Shown: positions 7,781 to 14,801, counted from the stretch's first letter. The stretch: DNA of 19,126 bases from Pseudomonadota bacterium (GCA_021817875.1 JAKAFQ010000014.1:1-19126); one strand, 5' to 3'. Program-made: numbers and translations. The notes: generated by a model from the letters alone, not told the origin.

Positions 7781-7786
7781 ATTCTA
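7781..7786 (-). promoter_or_regulatory. Possible -10 element for the AlgH-like gene
   Basis: On the minus strand TAGAAT matches five of six positions of the -10 consensus, about 50 bases before the GTG start. No good -35 hexamer is found 16-18 bases further upstream, so an activator or another sigma factor may be involved, or the match may be chance. Confidence 0.3.
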
Positions 7787-7810
7787 CGCTCTCGGTCGGC
7801 CATCGCCCAT

Positions 7811-7830
7811 CGGCAGGTCCTCACCTGCCG
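7811..7830. repeat. Perfect 8-bp inverted repeat upstream of the AlgH-like promoter
   Basis: CGGCAGGT (7811-7818), CCTC, and ACCTGCCG (7823-7830) are perfect complements. Seen from the AlgH gene the dyad lies just upstream of where a -35 region would be. It is unlike the other dyad at 7751-7769 in sequence. Confidence 0.45.
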
Positions 7831-8238
7831 CCTGGGCCGGGGCCGGGGCTGGCAGGCGGCCACGCACCCCGTGACCGGCGGGTCCGAGCGGATTCCGGCA
7901 TCGGCGGATGCGTCGGTCCGCATCGGGCGCGAATCGCACCGCCGTTGCCGCGCTCGTTGGCGCCGTCGGCCACGCGGCGACGGCGGTCCTGCGCAGACCC
8001 GGCGGCCGGTTCGCTGTGAGTTTGATTTTGACCGCGACCGGGACTGCTCAGCGAGTATCGGTCACGCCGCACCCGGCGCCGTCGTTGCGGAGCCTGCCGC
8101 AGTGATTGCGGTCGCTCCGGACCGGCGGACCTCTTTCTGTCCCCGGCACCTAACAGCGGGCTGTCGCACATGCGCGTGTCGAATCGCGAAGTTGGCCTGA
8201 AAACAGCCGGTGACGCCATGCGTCCGGGCAGCCGATAA

Positions 8239-8267
8239 TTGACTCGAGTCCGCGGCTGAGCAAAGAT
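8239..8267 (+). promoter_or_regulatory. Possible promoter for the DUF6494 gene
   Basis: TTGACT (8239-8244, five of six -35 positions) is followed after 17 bases by AAAGAT (8262-8267, three of six -10 positions). The palindrome GACTCGAGTC (8241-8250) overlaps the -35 box and could be an operator. The -10 is poor, so this is tentative. Confidence 0.3.
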
Positions 8268-8354
8268 GCCCCAACCCTGGAGGCGGTTGGCGGGCAACCG
8301 GCTGACGCCAGCGGGATGGCGGGTGGAGAGCGTCACGGCACACCGGAGACAGGC

Positions 8355-8561
8355 ATGAAAGACGAAGTCTTCAATATGAGCGTGCGTAAATTCCTCAAAG
8401 CGTTCGGGCTGAACGGTCAACGTGAAATCGAGCAGGCGGTGGCCCGGGCAATCGAGAGCCACGGGATTGCGGGCACGGAAAGGCTCCCCGCCCACGTGAC
8501 ACTGCAGATCCCGGGCTTGAAGTTCAGCTGGGAATTCAAGGGCGACATCGAACTGCAATAG
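8355..8561 (+). CDS. Small DUF6494-family protein, 68 residues
   Basis: The protein starts MKDEVFNMSVRKFLKAFGL at ATG 8355 and continues with GQREIEQAVARAI, LPAHVTLQI and a C-terminal FKGDIELQ. This order matches what I remember of the DUF6494 family of short proteobacterial proteins. The ATG follows CGGAGACAGGC, a workable ribosome site. An in-frame upstream start at 8316 would add 13 unconserved residues and is rejected. The predicted fold is a helical N-terminal half followed by beta strands. There is no signal peptide, cysteine or metal motif. The function is unknown. It stands alone on its strand, converging on the cytochrome gene 55 bases away. Confidence 0.78.
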   Translation: MKDEVFNMSVRKFLKAFGLNGQREIEQAVARAIESHGIAGTERLPAHVTLQIPGLKFSWEFKGDIELQ

Positions 8562-8616
8562 CGGCGGGAAATCCGCGCGTTGACGCGCCCAGGCGTCGCC
8601 GGGTCAGCGTGGGACG

Positions 8617-9267
8617 CTACGGCAAAGATTCCAGGTAGTCGGCCACCGCCTGCATCTCCGGCTTGCGCAGCGTGCTGGCCACGCCGTGCATGATGGCGAC
8701 ATTGCGCATGTTGCTGCGGAATGAGGCGAGCTGCTTCATGATGTACTCGGCGTGCTGGCCGGCGAGCCGCGGGTAGTGGTCGCTGCCGAGCGCATCGGGT
8801 CCATGGCAGGCGGCGCACGCCGGCACGCCCTGCGAGGGGATGCCATGATGGTAGATCCGGCGTCCCTCGGCGATCACGGCCTTGGGGTGAGGCGTTCCGG
8901 GCCCGGTCTTCTGATGCGAGAAGTACTTCGCCAGGGCGACGATGGTCGCATTGGAGAGCTGCCCCGCCATGCCCCACATGTAGGCCACCGCATAAGGATC
9001 TCCGCGGGTATGCGCGCGGAACTCCTTGAGCTGCTGCTCGATGTACCAGGCCTTCTGGCCCGCGAGCCGCGGGAACATGGGATTCTTGCTGTTGCCGTCG
9101 ACGCCATGACAGGTACCGCAGACCCCGATCGCCAGATCCCGGGCCTGCGACGGCGGCGTGGATACGCCCTGCGCCAGGGCCTGGGGACTTCCCACGGCGA
9201 GCCCCACCGCCGAGGCGGCGAGCAGGCCAAGATGCAGCCCAGCCTTGAAAAACCGACAACGGCGCAT
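8617..9267 (-). CDS. Periplasmic di-haem cytochrome c (c4-like)
   Basis: The 216-residue protein begins with a Sec signal peptide: a basic MRRCRFFKAG start, a hydrophobic run to about residue 26, and a cleavage site near ALAQG at 30-34. Two class I cytochrome domains follow, each with one CXXCH haem site: CGTCH (50-54) and CAACH (151-155). Each CXXCH is followed by the PRLAGQ motif (66-71 and 166-171) and by a Met-x6-Leu stretch giving likely sixth ligands M97 and M193. This is the cytochrome c4 layout; c4 proteins carry electrons to terminal oxidases or other periplasmic acceptors. ATG 9267 has GGAGG six bases upstream. The neighbours do not identify a partner. It could equally be called a generic tandem cytochrome c553-type protein. 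Confidence 0.92.
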   Translation of the reverse strand: MRRCRFFKAGLHLGLLAASAVGLAVGSPQALAQGVSTPPSQARDLAIGVCGTCHGVDGNSKNPMFPRLAGQKAWYIEQQLKEFRAHTRGDPYAVAYMWGMAGQLSNATIVALAKYFSHQKTGPGTPHPKAVIAEGRRIYHHGIPSQGVPACAACHGPDALGSDHYPRLAGQHAEYIMKQLASFRSNMRNVAIMHGVASTLRKPEMQAVADYLESLP

Positions 9268-9458
9268 GACCGGCCTCCGAATGCACTCCACGTCGGGCGT
9301 GCACGCGTGTCCCGAGGACAGAAATCGCTCGAGACATTCCGCTGTCCCGGGCGCGGGGCCGCTGCCGATGCGCGAGCGCAGGTCCGGTCGGCCGGCGGCT
9401 TCCGAAGGGAATCGGCGCGCCGCCGGAACCGTCGCATCGTGCGCAGCGGCCGACAGTG

Positions 9459-9487
9459 ATAGTGGCCGATCCGCGCGGCTTTGACAA
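9459..9487 (-). promoter_or_regulatory. Possible promoter for the cytochrome c gene
   Basis: On the minus strand TTGTCA (9487-9482, five of six -35 positions) is separated by 17 bases from CACTAT (9464-9459, three of six -10 positions). That would give a leader of about 185 bases before ATG 9267. The same area contains a direct repeat GACAAAT at 9483-9489 and 9491-9497. Confidence 0.3.
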
Positions 9488-9522
9488 ATGGACAAATTGC
9501 GCCGTCCTCTTCTCGCGGCGAT

Positions 9523-10494
9523 TCACAGATTCAGTGTGCGGGACAGCCAGTTCCGCTTGGCCGCCGCCGCCGCCGCGGTGACCCGGGCGTTCGGAGAGTT
9601 CGAAAAGCCGTGATAAGCCCCCGCCCAGACGTGGAGCTCGCACTGGCCACCGGCCGCCCAGATGCGTGAGGCGTAGTCGACCGCCTCGTCGCGGAACACC
9701 TCGGCCGCGCCGACTTCGATGTAGGTATGCGGCAGGCGCGACAGGTCGCTCGCGCGAGCCGGCGCCTGATACGGGTGCACATCGGGGGTTCCGCGGCGCG
9801 CGCCGAGCGCGGCGCTCCAGCCCGTGTGATTGTTGTTTCGGTCCCACGCCCCGATGCCGTCGTACTGGCGGCTCGACACCGTGTCGTTGCGGTCATCGAG
9901 CATCGGTGCCCCCATGTAGACGGCGGCGATCTGCGGTCCGCGGCGATCCCGCGCCATGAGCGCCACCGCGGCGGCGATTCCGCCACCCGCGCTGAACCCG
10001 GAAAGCAGCAGCCGCTTTGGTTCGAAACCCAGTTCCGCGGCGTGATCCGTCATCCACTTCAGGCCCGCATAACTGTCCTCCGCCTGTGCCGGCGCCGGAT
10101 TTTCCGGGGCGAGCCGGTATTCGACCGTGACCCCGAGCGCACCGTACGCCAACGCCGACTGCACGAGGTCCTCGATGCCGAAGAACCGCGTTCCGAGAAT
10201 CATGCCGCCGCCGTGAATCTGGTAGATCCCCGCGGCCCCTGGAGCCGTCCCTCCCTTCGGGCGCACGATCGTGACCCTGACGTCGGGCGCGCCTGCCGGA
10301 CCGGGGATGCGCCGATCTTCCCACTCGACGGGACGGCCCGCCACGATGGTCTCCATCGGCGGCACGGTGGCTGCGAAAATCGCGCGATTCTGTGCAATCG
10401 TGTCGGCTCGCAGGGGAACCTGCTCGACGACGGCCAGGAACGCCGCAAGGCCCTCCTCGAGTTCAGGGTCATAGGGAACGGGAGCGTGGGTCAT
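9523..10494 (-). CDS. HSL-type alpha/beta hydrolase (carboxylesterase-like)
   Basis: The 323-residue enzyme belongs to the hormone-sensitive-lipase group of alpha/beta hydrolases. It has the oxyanion-hole motif HGGG (94-97), the strand-helix VEYRLAPENPAPA (124-136), the nucleophile elbow GFSAGG (166-171, Ser168) and a catalytic histidine in AYHGFS (His295). The acid is expected at E265 in VGAAEVFRDE, where most relatives have Asp. The elbow has Phe where GDSAGG is usual. Both changes occur in parts of the family and should not abolish activity. There is no signal peptide, so it is cytoplasmic. ATG 10494 follows GAGAGGCACGCC. It diverges from the GMC oxidoreductase gene and may supply it with an alcohol by hydrolysing an ester; that link is inference. 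Confidence 0.92.
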   Translation of the reverse strand: MTHAPVPYDPELEEGLAAFLAVVEQVPLRADTIAQNRAIFAATVPPMETIVAGRPVEWEDRRIPGPAGAPDVRVTIVRPKGGTAPGAAGIYQIHGGGMILGTRFFGIEDLVQSALAYGALGVTVEYRLAPENPAPAQAEDSYAGLKWMTDHAAELGFEPKRLLLSGFSAGGGIAAAVALMARDRRGPQIAAVYMGAPMLDDRNDTVSSRQYDGIGAWDRNNNHTGWSAALGARRGTPDVHPYQAPARASDLSRLPHTYIEVGAAEVFRDEAVDYASRIWAAGGQCELHVWAGAYHGFSNSPNARVTAAAAAAKRNWLSRTLNL

Positions 10495-11050
10495 GGCGTG
10501 CCTCTCTTTCAGGTGCGGCGACCAACACCGCGTTCGGCGTCCTGTGGAGTGTACGAGCATCGATCCGCACGCACACCCTCTCGTCGCTCCATCCGGCGGA
10601 TGCAAGCACCTCCCTGGCAACACAGTGCGCCGCGCCGGCTCGGGGTGGTCGGTCCGCACGCATCGATGGACGCCGAGCAGTGACGGACCCGGCGACAGGT
10701 TCCTCGTGGGTGGGAGTTGCGTTCCCCGATCGTGGCGCACACCTCGTTCCTCGGTCCTATGATTCGTCAGTTTCGGTCGTCGCTCTCGGGTGGCCGGGCA
10801 TCGAAGATGCGCGTATCCCGTCCCACGACGACAATGTTCACGGTGGTCGCGCCGCGGTCCGCTCGCCCGCGGGATACGCGACGGCAGCGCGACCACGGGC
10901 CATCGCGAATCGCCTCCCGCGGCGGCCGTCTCCAGGGGAAGATTGCCTCATGCTGAACAATAGTCTGGCGCACACCAGGGGCTGCCCCCACGAGATGTTG
11001 GCAGAGCGGCGCGCGCGAGCCGACTCGGTATCCGCGGCGCGCACTGGCGC
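10495..11050. other. Divergent intergenic region, hydrolase / GMC oxidoreductase
   Basis: These 556 bases hold no open frame that I can support as a gene. They should contain two divergent promoters, but no convincing paired -35/-10 boxes stand out. A direct repeat TCCGCACGCA occurs at 10564-10573 and 10653-10662, each copy next to a GCATCGAT (10558-10565 and 10660-10667), which might be a weak regulatory repeat. It is long for a divergent spacer in this gene-dense window. Confidence 0.4.
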
Positions 11051-12658
11051 ATGAGGCAAGACCGCTTCGACTATATCGTGGTCGGCGGCGGATCGGCCGG
11101 CTGCGTGCTGGCCGCCCGGCTGTCAGAAGATCCCCGACAGCAGGTGTTGCTGCTCGAGACGGGTCATCGCGACACGGATCCGTTCATTCATATCCCAGCC
11201 ACCTTCTTCAGAGTCATGGCTCGCGGCCGCGACGTGCACTTTTACCGCTCGGAGCCGCAGCCGGGGCTCAATGGCCGTGCCGCGCACGTACCCCAAGGCA
11301 AGGTGCTCGGCGGCGGCAGCTCGATCAATGCCATGATCTACGTGCGCGGCCATCGGCAGGATTACGACGATTGGGCCGCTGCCGGCTGCAGCCTCTGGTC
11401 CTACGAGCACGTGCTGCCGGTATTCAGGGACATCGAAGCCAATGAGTCCCTCGGCGGACCCTGGCATGGCGCCACCGGGCCACTGCACGTGTCAAATCCG
11501 CGCCATCGCCACGCGTTGTCCACGGCGTTCGTCGAGGCCGCCGTGGCCGCAGGCCTGCCACTGAACAGCGACTTCAATGGTCAGGAGCAGCTCGGCGCCG
11601 GCTTTTACCAGCAGACCACCAGGCGCGGCAGGCGATGGAGCGCGGCGCGAGCATTTCTGCGCGACGCGCGGGGCCGCGGAAACCTGACGGTGATGACCCG
11701 GACGCGGGTGCGCCGCGTGCTGCTGAAAGAGCGCCGGGCCATCGGGATCGAACTGGAGGACGGCCGGCGGTTGCGCTGCGACCGTGAGGTGTTGCTGGCC
11801 GCCGGTGCGATTTCCAGTCCGCAACTGCTGCAGCTTTCCGGCATCGGAGATGCCCGGCATTTGCGCCGCCTCGGGATCGAGATCGTTGCCGACCTGCCGG
11901 GCGTGGGTGAGAATTTCCAGGACCATCTCGAGGTGCCGGTTCAGGCCGCAACCCGCAGTCCGATCTCGATGCTCGCACAGGACCGGGGGCTGCGAGCCGT
12001 GCGCAACCTGCTGCAGTACCTGCTGTTCCGCACCGGCCTGCTGACCTCGAATGTGGTGGAGTCGGGCGGCTTCGCCGACACCCGGGACACCGGCCGGCCC
12101 GACGTTCAGTTCCATGTCGTTCCCAGCCTGGTCGGCTTCATCGACCGCGAGCCGGAGCCGGGGCACGGCATCAGCATCAGTCCGTGCTTTCTGCGTCCCC
12201 GCTCGCGCGGCACCGTCAGGCTCAGATCGGCCGACAGCCGCGACCCTGCGCTGTTCGACGCCAATGCGCTCGCGGAACCGGAAGATCTCGAGACGCTCGT
12301 ACGCGGCGTGCGATTCGCATTGCGCATACTCGAGGCACCGCCGCTGTCCGCGCTGCTCGAGCGGCGCGTACTGCCGCGGCCCGGAGTCGAATCGAGCGCC
12401 GATCGCCTCCGGGACTACATTCGCTCGACGGCGAAGACCGTGTTCCACCCGGCGGGCACCTGCAGGATGGGCGCTGCCACCGACCGGCTGGCGGTCGTCA
12501 CGCAGGACCTGAAGGTGATCGGTATCGAGGGACTGCGGGTCTGCGATGCCTCCATCATGCCGACGCTCGTGTCGGGGAACACCAATGCGCCGACCATCAT
12601 GATCGCCGAGCGCGCCGTCCGGTTCATCACCGGCCGTGATGGCCTGTCAGGTCGTTGA
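11051..12658 (+). CDS. GMC-family FAD-dependent oxidoreductase (choline dehydrogenase-like)
   Basis: The 535-residue flavoprotein oxidises an alcohol to an aldehyde or ketone. It opens with the ADP-binding fold DYIVVGGGSAGCVLAARL (GGGSAG at 12-17). The first GMC signature is GKVLGGGSSINAMIYVRG (about 78-95) and the second is GAISSPQLLQLSGIG (about 257-271). The C-terminal catalytic pair sits in FHPAGTCRMG (His466) and GNTNAPTIMIAE (Asn510), positions equivalent to the catalytic His and Asn of choline oxidase. ATG 11051 lies right before the FAD motif. It has no signal peptide and is probably cytosolic. Many such enzymes act on choline, polyethylene glycol or long-chain or aromatic alcohols; the sequence does not choose. 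The flanking hydrolase and Rieske genes suggest a catabolic role. Confidence 0.95.
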   Translation: MRQDRFDYIVVGGGSAGCVLAARLSEDPRQQVLLLETGHRDTDPFIHIPATFFRVMARGRDVHFYRSEPQPGLNGRAAHVPQGKVLGGGSSINAMIYVRGHRQDYDDWAAAGCSLWSYEHVLPVFRDIEANESLGGPWHGATGPLHVSNPRHRHALSTAFVEAAVAAGLPLNSDFNGQEQLGAGFYQQTTRRGRRWSAARAFLRDARGRGNLTVMTRTRVRRVLLKERRAIGIELEDGRRLRCDREVLLAAGAISSPQLLQLSGIGDARHLRRLGIEIVADLPGVGENFQDHLEVPVQAATRSPISMLAQDRGLRAVRNLLQYLLFRTGLLTSNVVESGGFADTRDTGRPDVQFHVVPSLVGFIDREPEPGHGISISPCFLRPRSRGTVRLRSADSRDPALFDANALAEPEDLETLVRGVRFALRILEAPPLSALLERRVLPRPGVESSADRLRDYIRSTAKTVFHPAGTCRMGAATDRLAVVTQDLKVIGIEGLRVCDASIMPTLVSGNTNAPTIMIAERAVRFITGRDGLSGR

Positions 12659-12893
12659 GCCCAACGCCGCGGTGTCGGTCTCCTGGCAACCGCTTGCGCA
12701 TGTCTCCCCGCCTGCTGATCCGGACAGCGTCGACACGCAGTCCCGAGCCCCTGAACGGACGCTCCTGTCCCGCCCCGCGCCGCCGGGGTCCTGAGGGTGC
12801 TTTTCGGGGTGCTCAACCCGCTGACGCGCACAGGGGCGGGACCGACACAGCGCGCGGCGGCCGCGCCCTGGCGGCTCCGGCCCTTCACTCCGA

Positions 12894-12922
12894 TTGAATT
12901 CATGGTGCGGCCGTGCTAAATG
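12894..12922 (+). promoter_or_regulatory. Promoter of the Rieske oxygenase gene (extended -10)
   Basis: TTGAAT (12894-12899, four of six -35 positions) lies 17 bases before TAAATG (12917-12922). TG two positions ahead of it makes an extended -10 (TGCTAAATG). Transcription should start near 12929, inside the inverted repeat at 12921-12939 and about 34 bases before ATG 12963. Confidence 0.5.
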
Positions 12923-12939
12923 TGTACTGCTGGTACACA
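12921..12939. promoter_or_regulatory. Operator-like inverted repeat over the Rieske promoter
   Basis: TGTGTAC (12921-12927), TGCTG, and GTACACA (12933-12939) form a perfect 7-5-7 dyad. It overlaps the last bases of the -10 box and covers the predicted transcription start, the classic place for a repressor. The length suits a TetR-family dimer, and a TetR gene is the next gene downstream. The binding protein is inferred, not shown. Confidence 0.55.
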
Positions 12940-12962
12940 GGCTGCTTGGCCGGGAGTGATGC

Positions 12963-13997
12963 ATGGCCTTCCTTCACAATGCCTGGTACGTCGCGGCCTG
13001 GGACGACGAGGTTGCGCCGGGCGCGATCCTGCACCGACGGCTGCTCGACCAGTCGATCTGTCTGTTCCGCGACGGCGACGGGACAGCCCGCGCGCTCCTC
13101 GACCGCTGCCCGCACCGCCATGCGCCCCTGCACCTCGGGGCCGTCCAGGGAGGTCATCTGCAGTGTCGATACCACGGACTGGCGTTCAACGGCAGCGGCG
13201 AATGCGTCCATAATCCTCAAGGCCCGCCGCCGCGGGCGGCGCGGGTGCGCGCCTTTCCGGTGATCGAGCGTCACAGTCTCATCTGGGTGTGGATGGGCGA
13301 AGCTCGCGAGGCCGACCCGGCCCTGATTCCCGATTTTCATTTCCAGGACCCGCAGGCCGCTTTCGTCGGCAAGGGATATCTGCATGTCCGGACGGGCTAC
13401 CTGCTGGAGATCGACAATATCCTCGACCTCAGTCACATTGAATTCCTGCACGCCGCGACCCTCGGCAGCAGCGGCGTTTCCAAGGGAACCTATCGGGCCA
13501 GCAAGGAGGGCGACACCATCTGGTCGAAGCGCACCACGCACGCGGATATCATTCCGGATGCCTTGAGCGATGCGATGGGCATTCCCCGCCGGACGCCGGT
13601 CGATCGGTGGATCAACGTGCGGTGGAACGCGCCGGCACACATGGCACTGTTTGCCGGAGCGGTCCCGAGCGGGCGGCCGCAGGCCGACGGCCGCGAGACC
13701 TCGCAGGCCCATTGCTTCACTCCGGAAACCGCGTCGAGCACGCACTACTGGTTCAGCATCTGCTTTCCGAGGTCGCTCGGCGAGGCCGGTGAGCGGCTGG
13801 CCCGCGAACAGCTCGAGTTCCTGCGCACGCCGTTCGTGCAGGAGGACCTGCCGATGCTGGAGGGACAGCAGGGCAACCTCGGGGAAGCCGACCTCGGGAC
13901 GCTGCAGCCGGTTTTGCTGCCGGGAGATGCGGCGGCGGTTCAGGCCCGACGCATTCTCGAGAACCTGCTGGTGCGCGAGGCGCAGCGCGGCGGATGA
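12963..13997 (+). CDS. Rieske non-haem iron oxygenase, VanA/O-demethylase-like
   Basis: The 344-residue protein is a ring-hydroxylating-oxygenase alpha subunit of the short, single-subunit kind seen in vanillate O-demethylase and dicamba monooxygenase. The N-terminal Rieske [2Fe-2S] site is CPHRH (C49, H51) plus CRYHG (C68, H71). The mononuclear iron site is DNILDLSHIEFLH, giving bridging D155 and ligands H158 and H163, with D295 in QEDLPML as the likely third ligand. The length matches the family. ATG 12963 has GGGAG six bases upstream. The reaction should be O-demethylation or hydroxylation with two electrons from a separate reductase, which is not encoded in this window. The gene ends two bases before the end of the convergent tetR gene, so the 3' parts of the two transcripts probably overlap. 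Confidence 0.94.
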   Translation: MAFLHNAWYVAAWDDEVAPGAILHRRLLDQSICLFRDGDGTARALLDRCPHRHAPLHLGAVQGGHLQCRYHGLAFNGSGECVHNPQGPPPRAARVRAFPVIERHSLIWVWMGEAREADPALIPDFHFQDPQAAFVGKGYLHVRTGYLLEIDNILDLSHIEFLHAATLGSSGVSKGTYRASKEGDTIWSKRTTHADIIPDALSDAMGIPRRTPVDRWINVRWNAPAHMALFAGAVPSGRPQADGRETSQAHCFTPETASSTHYWFSICFPRSLGEAGERLAREQLEFLRTPFVQEDLPMLEGQQGNLGEADLGTLQPVLLPGDAAAVQARRILENLLVREAQRGG

Positions 13998-13999
13998 GG

Positions 14000-14650
14000 T
14001 CAGCGGGCCAGGCCCGAGAGAAACAGCCGCACCGATCCCGCCACCTGCGCAATCAGTTCGGCCCGGGTGTGGGCCCTGCGCAGTCCGAGCAGGGTCTGCT
14101 CGTAGAGTCCGGCACGCAGCAGGTGCAGAAAACGGTCCGCGTCGGCGCTGACGTCGCGAGAATGCAGGAGCCCTTTCTCGTGCCAGCTCTTCAGACACGA
14201 GGCCAACGCGGCAACGATCCGCGCGTGACCCTGTTCGTAGAACGCCTGCGCGACACTCGGGTGGCGAGGGCCTTCGGCGATGGCGCCCCGATAGACGTGC
14301 AAGGCATCGGGTCGCAGGTAGAAATGGAGCACACTCTCCCCAAAGGACTGCAGGACCTGGACCGGCGTTCCCTGGGCCACGGCGAGGTGGGTGGATTCGA
14401 CCACTTGACACGCCTGCTCCGCGACGACCGACGCAAACAGTCCCGCCTTGCCACCGAAATACTTCTGGATCGTGGCCTTGGAGCCGCCCGAGCCGGCGAT
14501 GATGTCGTCGAGGCTGGCGCCCGAGTAGCCTTTTGCGAGGAACTGCGCTTTGGCTTCGCTCACGATCCGAGTCAGCCTGGCCTCGGCTTCGGCGCCCCGT
14601 CGATTCGAGGGCTTTCGAGAACCCGGCGGCTTGCTGAGGCGCTGGCGCAT
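14000..14650 (-). CDS. TetR/AcrR-family transcriptional regulator
   Basis: The 216-residue protein has an N-terminal TetR DNA-binding domain: ILSEA-type helix IVSEAKAQFLAKGYSGASLDDI (29-50), a helix-turn-helix ending GSKATIQKYFGGKAGLF (about 56-72), then an all-helical ligand-binding domain of usual length. The C-terminal part resembles the AefR-like TetR_C group. A basic, Arg/Lys-rich arm of about 20 residues precedes the first helix. ATG 14650 is the only reasonable start, but its Shine-Dalgarno is weak. It faces the Rieske gene tail to tail. Candidate targets are the dyad over the Rieske promoter and the paired dyads upstream of its own start. It is most likely a repressor released by an aromatic or hydrophobic ligand; that is family expectation. 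Confidence 0.93.
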   Translation of the reverse strand: MRQRLSKPPGSRKPSNRRGAEAEARLTRIVSEAKAQFLAKGYSGASLDDIIAGSGGSKATIQKYFGGKAGLFASVVAEQACQVVESTHLAVAQGTPVQVLQSFGESVLHFYLRPDALHVYRGAIAEGPRHPSVAQAFYEQGHARIVAALASCLKSWHEKGLLHSRDVSADADRFLHLLRAGLYEQTLLGLRRAHTRAELIAQVAGSVRLFLSGLAR

Positions 14651-14664
14651 GGTGGCTTGCGGGC

Positions 14665-14690
14665 AGTGTGGCTCACCCGTGAGGACGCTT
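14665..14690 (+). repeat. Dyad element, copy 1, just upstream of tetR
   Basis: The 15-mer AGTGTGGCTCACCCG (14665-14679) recurs inverted, with one mismatch, at 14787-14801. Within this copy CTCAC (14672-14676) and GTGAG (14679-14683) make a perfect short dyad. It lies 15-40 bases before the tetR start codon, a natural site for autoregulation. Confidence 0.5.
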
Positions 14691-14773
14691 CAAGCACAGG
14701 TTGACGCTCAAACGGCAGCGTGGGCCGTCGCGGCGTCGACGTTCGCATACCGACTGCGGATCCTCTCGCCCGG

Positions 14774-14801
14774 AGTGCGATTCACTCGGGTGAGCCGCAC
14801 T
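14774..14801 (-). repeat. Dyad element, copy 2, inverted relative to copy 1
   Basis: This 28-bp interrupted palindrome reads AGTGCG, 2 bases, TCAC, 4 bases, GTGA, 2 bases, CGCACT on the plus strand. On the minus strand its first 15 bases match copy 1 at 14 of 15 positions. It could be an operator, a REP-like element, or the end-of-transcript hairpin of the exporter operon, although no T-run follows. Confidence 0.5.

Larger units (their letters stand above)
7732..8354. other. Non-coding stretch between the AlgH-like and DUF6494 genes, rich in dyads
   Basis: I see no credible gene in these 623 bases; the open frames here have no recognisable protein character. The stretch holds the upstream regions of two divergently transcribed genes. 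Near the left side are the AlgH promoter elements and two perfect 8-bp dyads. A further dyad CGCCGTCG/CGACGGCG lies at 7961-7968 and 7978-7985, and the palindrome GACTCGAGTC lies at 8241-8250 over the likely DUF6494 promoter. An uncharacterised small RNA cannot be excluded. Confidence 0.5.
12659..12962 (+). other. Intergenic region before the Rieske oxygenase gene
   Basis: These 304 bases contain no supported gene. The last 70 bases hold the promoter and operator-like dyad described separately. No intrinsic terminator for the GMC gene is evident (no hairpin followed by a T-run), so read-through into the Rieske gene remains possible. Confidence 0.5.

Noticed and set aside
8575..8588. Hairpin GCGCG-TTGA-CGCGC between the DUF6494 and cytochrome genes as an intrinsic terminator.
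   Set aside because: The stem is only 5 bp and no T-run follows on either strand; in DNA this GC-rich it is likely chance.
9481..9486. A perfect TTGACA on the plus strand, suggesting a rightward promoter.
   Set aside because: No -10 box at suitable spacing and no plus-strand gene follows; the same bases fit better as part of a leftward -35 for the cytochrome gene.
10717..10991. Small open frames of about 75-80 codons on both strands in the hydrolase/GMC spacer.
   Set aside because: Compositionally they are random GC-rich translations, with no ribosome site, domain or hydrophobic pattern to support them.
12963..13997. Naming the Rieske enzyme as vanillate O-demethylase or dicamba monooxygenase.
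   Set aside because: The iron ligands and length fit that family, but substrate-pocket residues vary widely and no reductase gene or pathway gene confirms a substrate.
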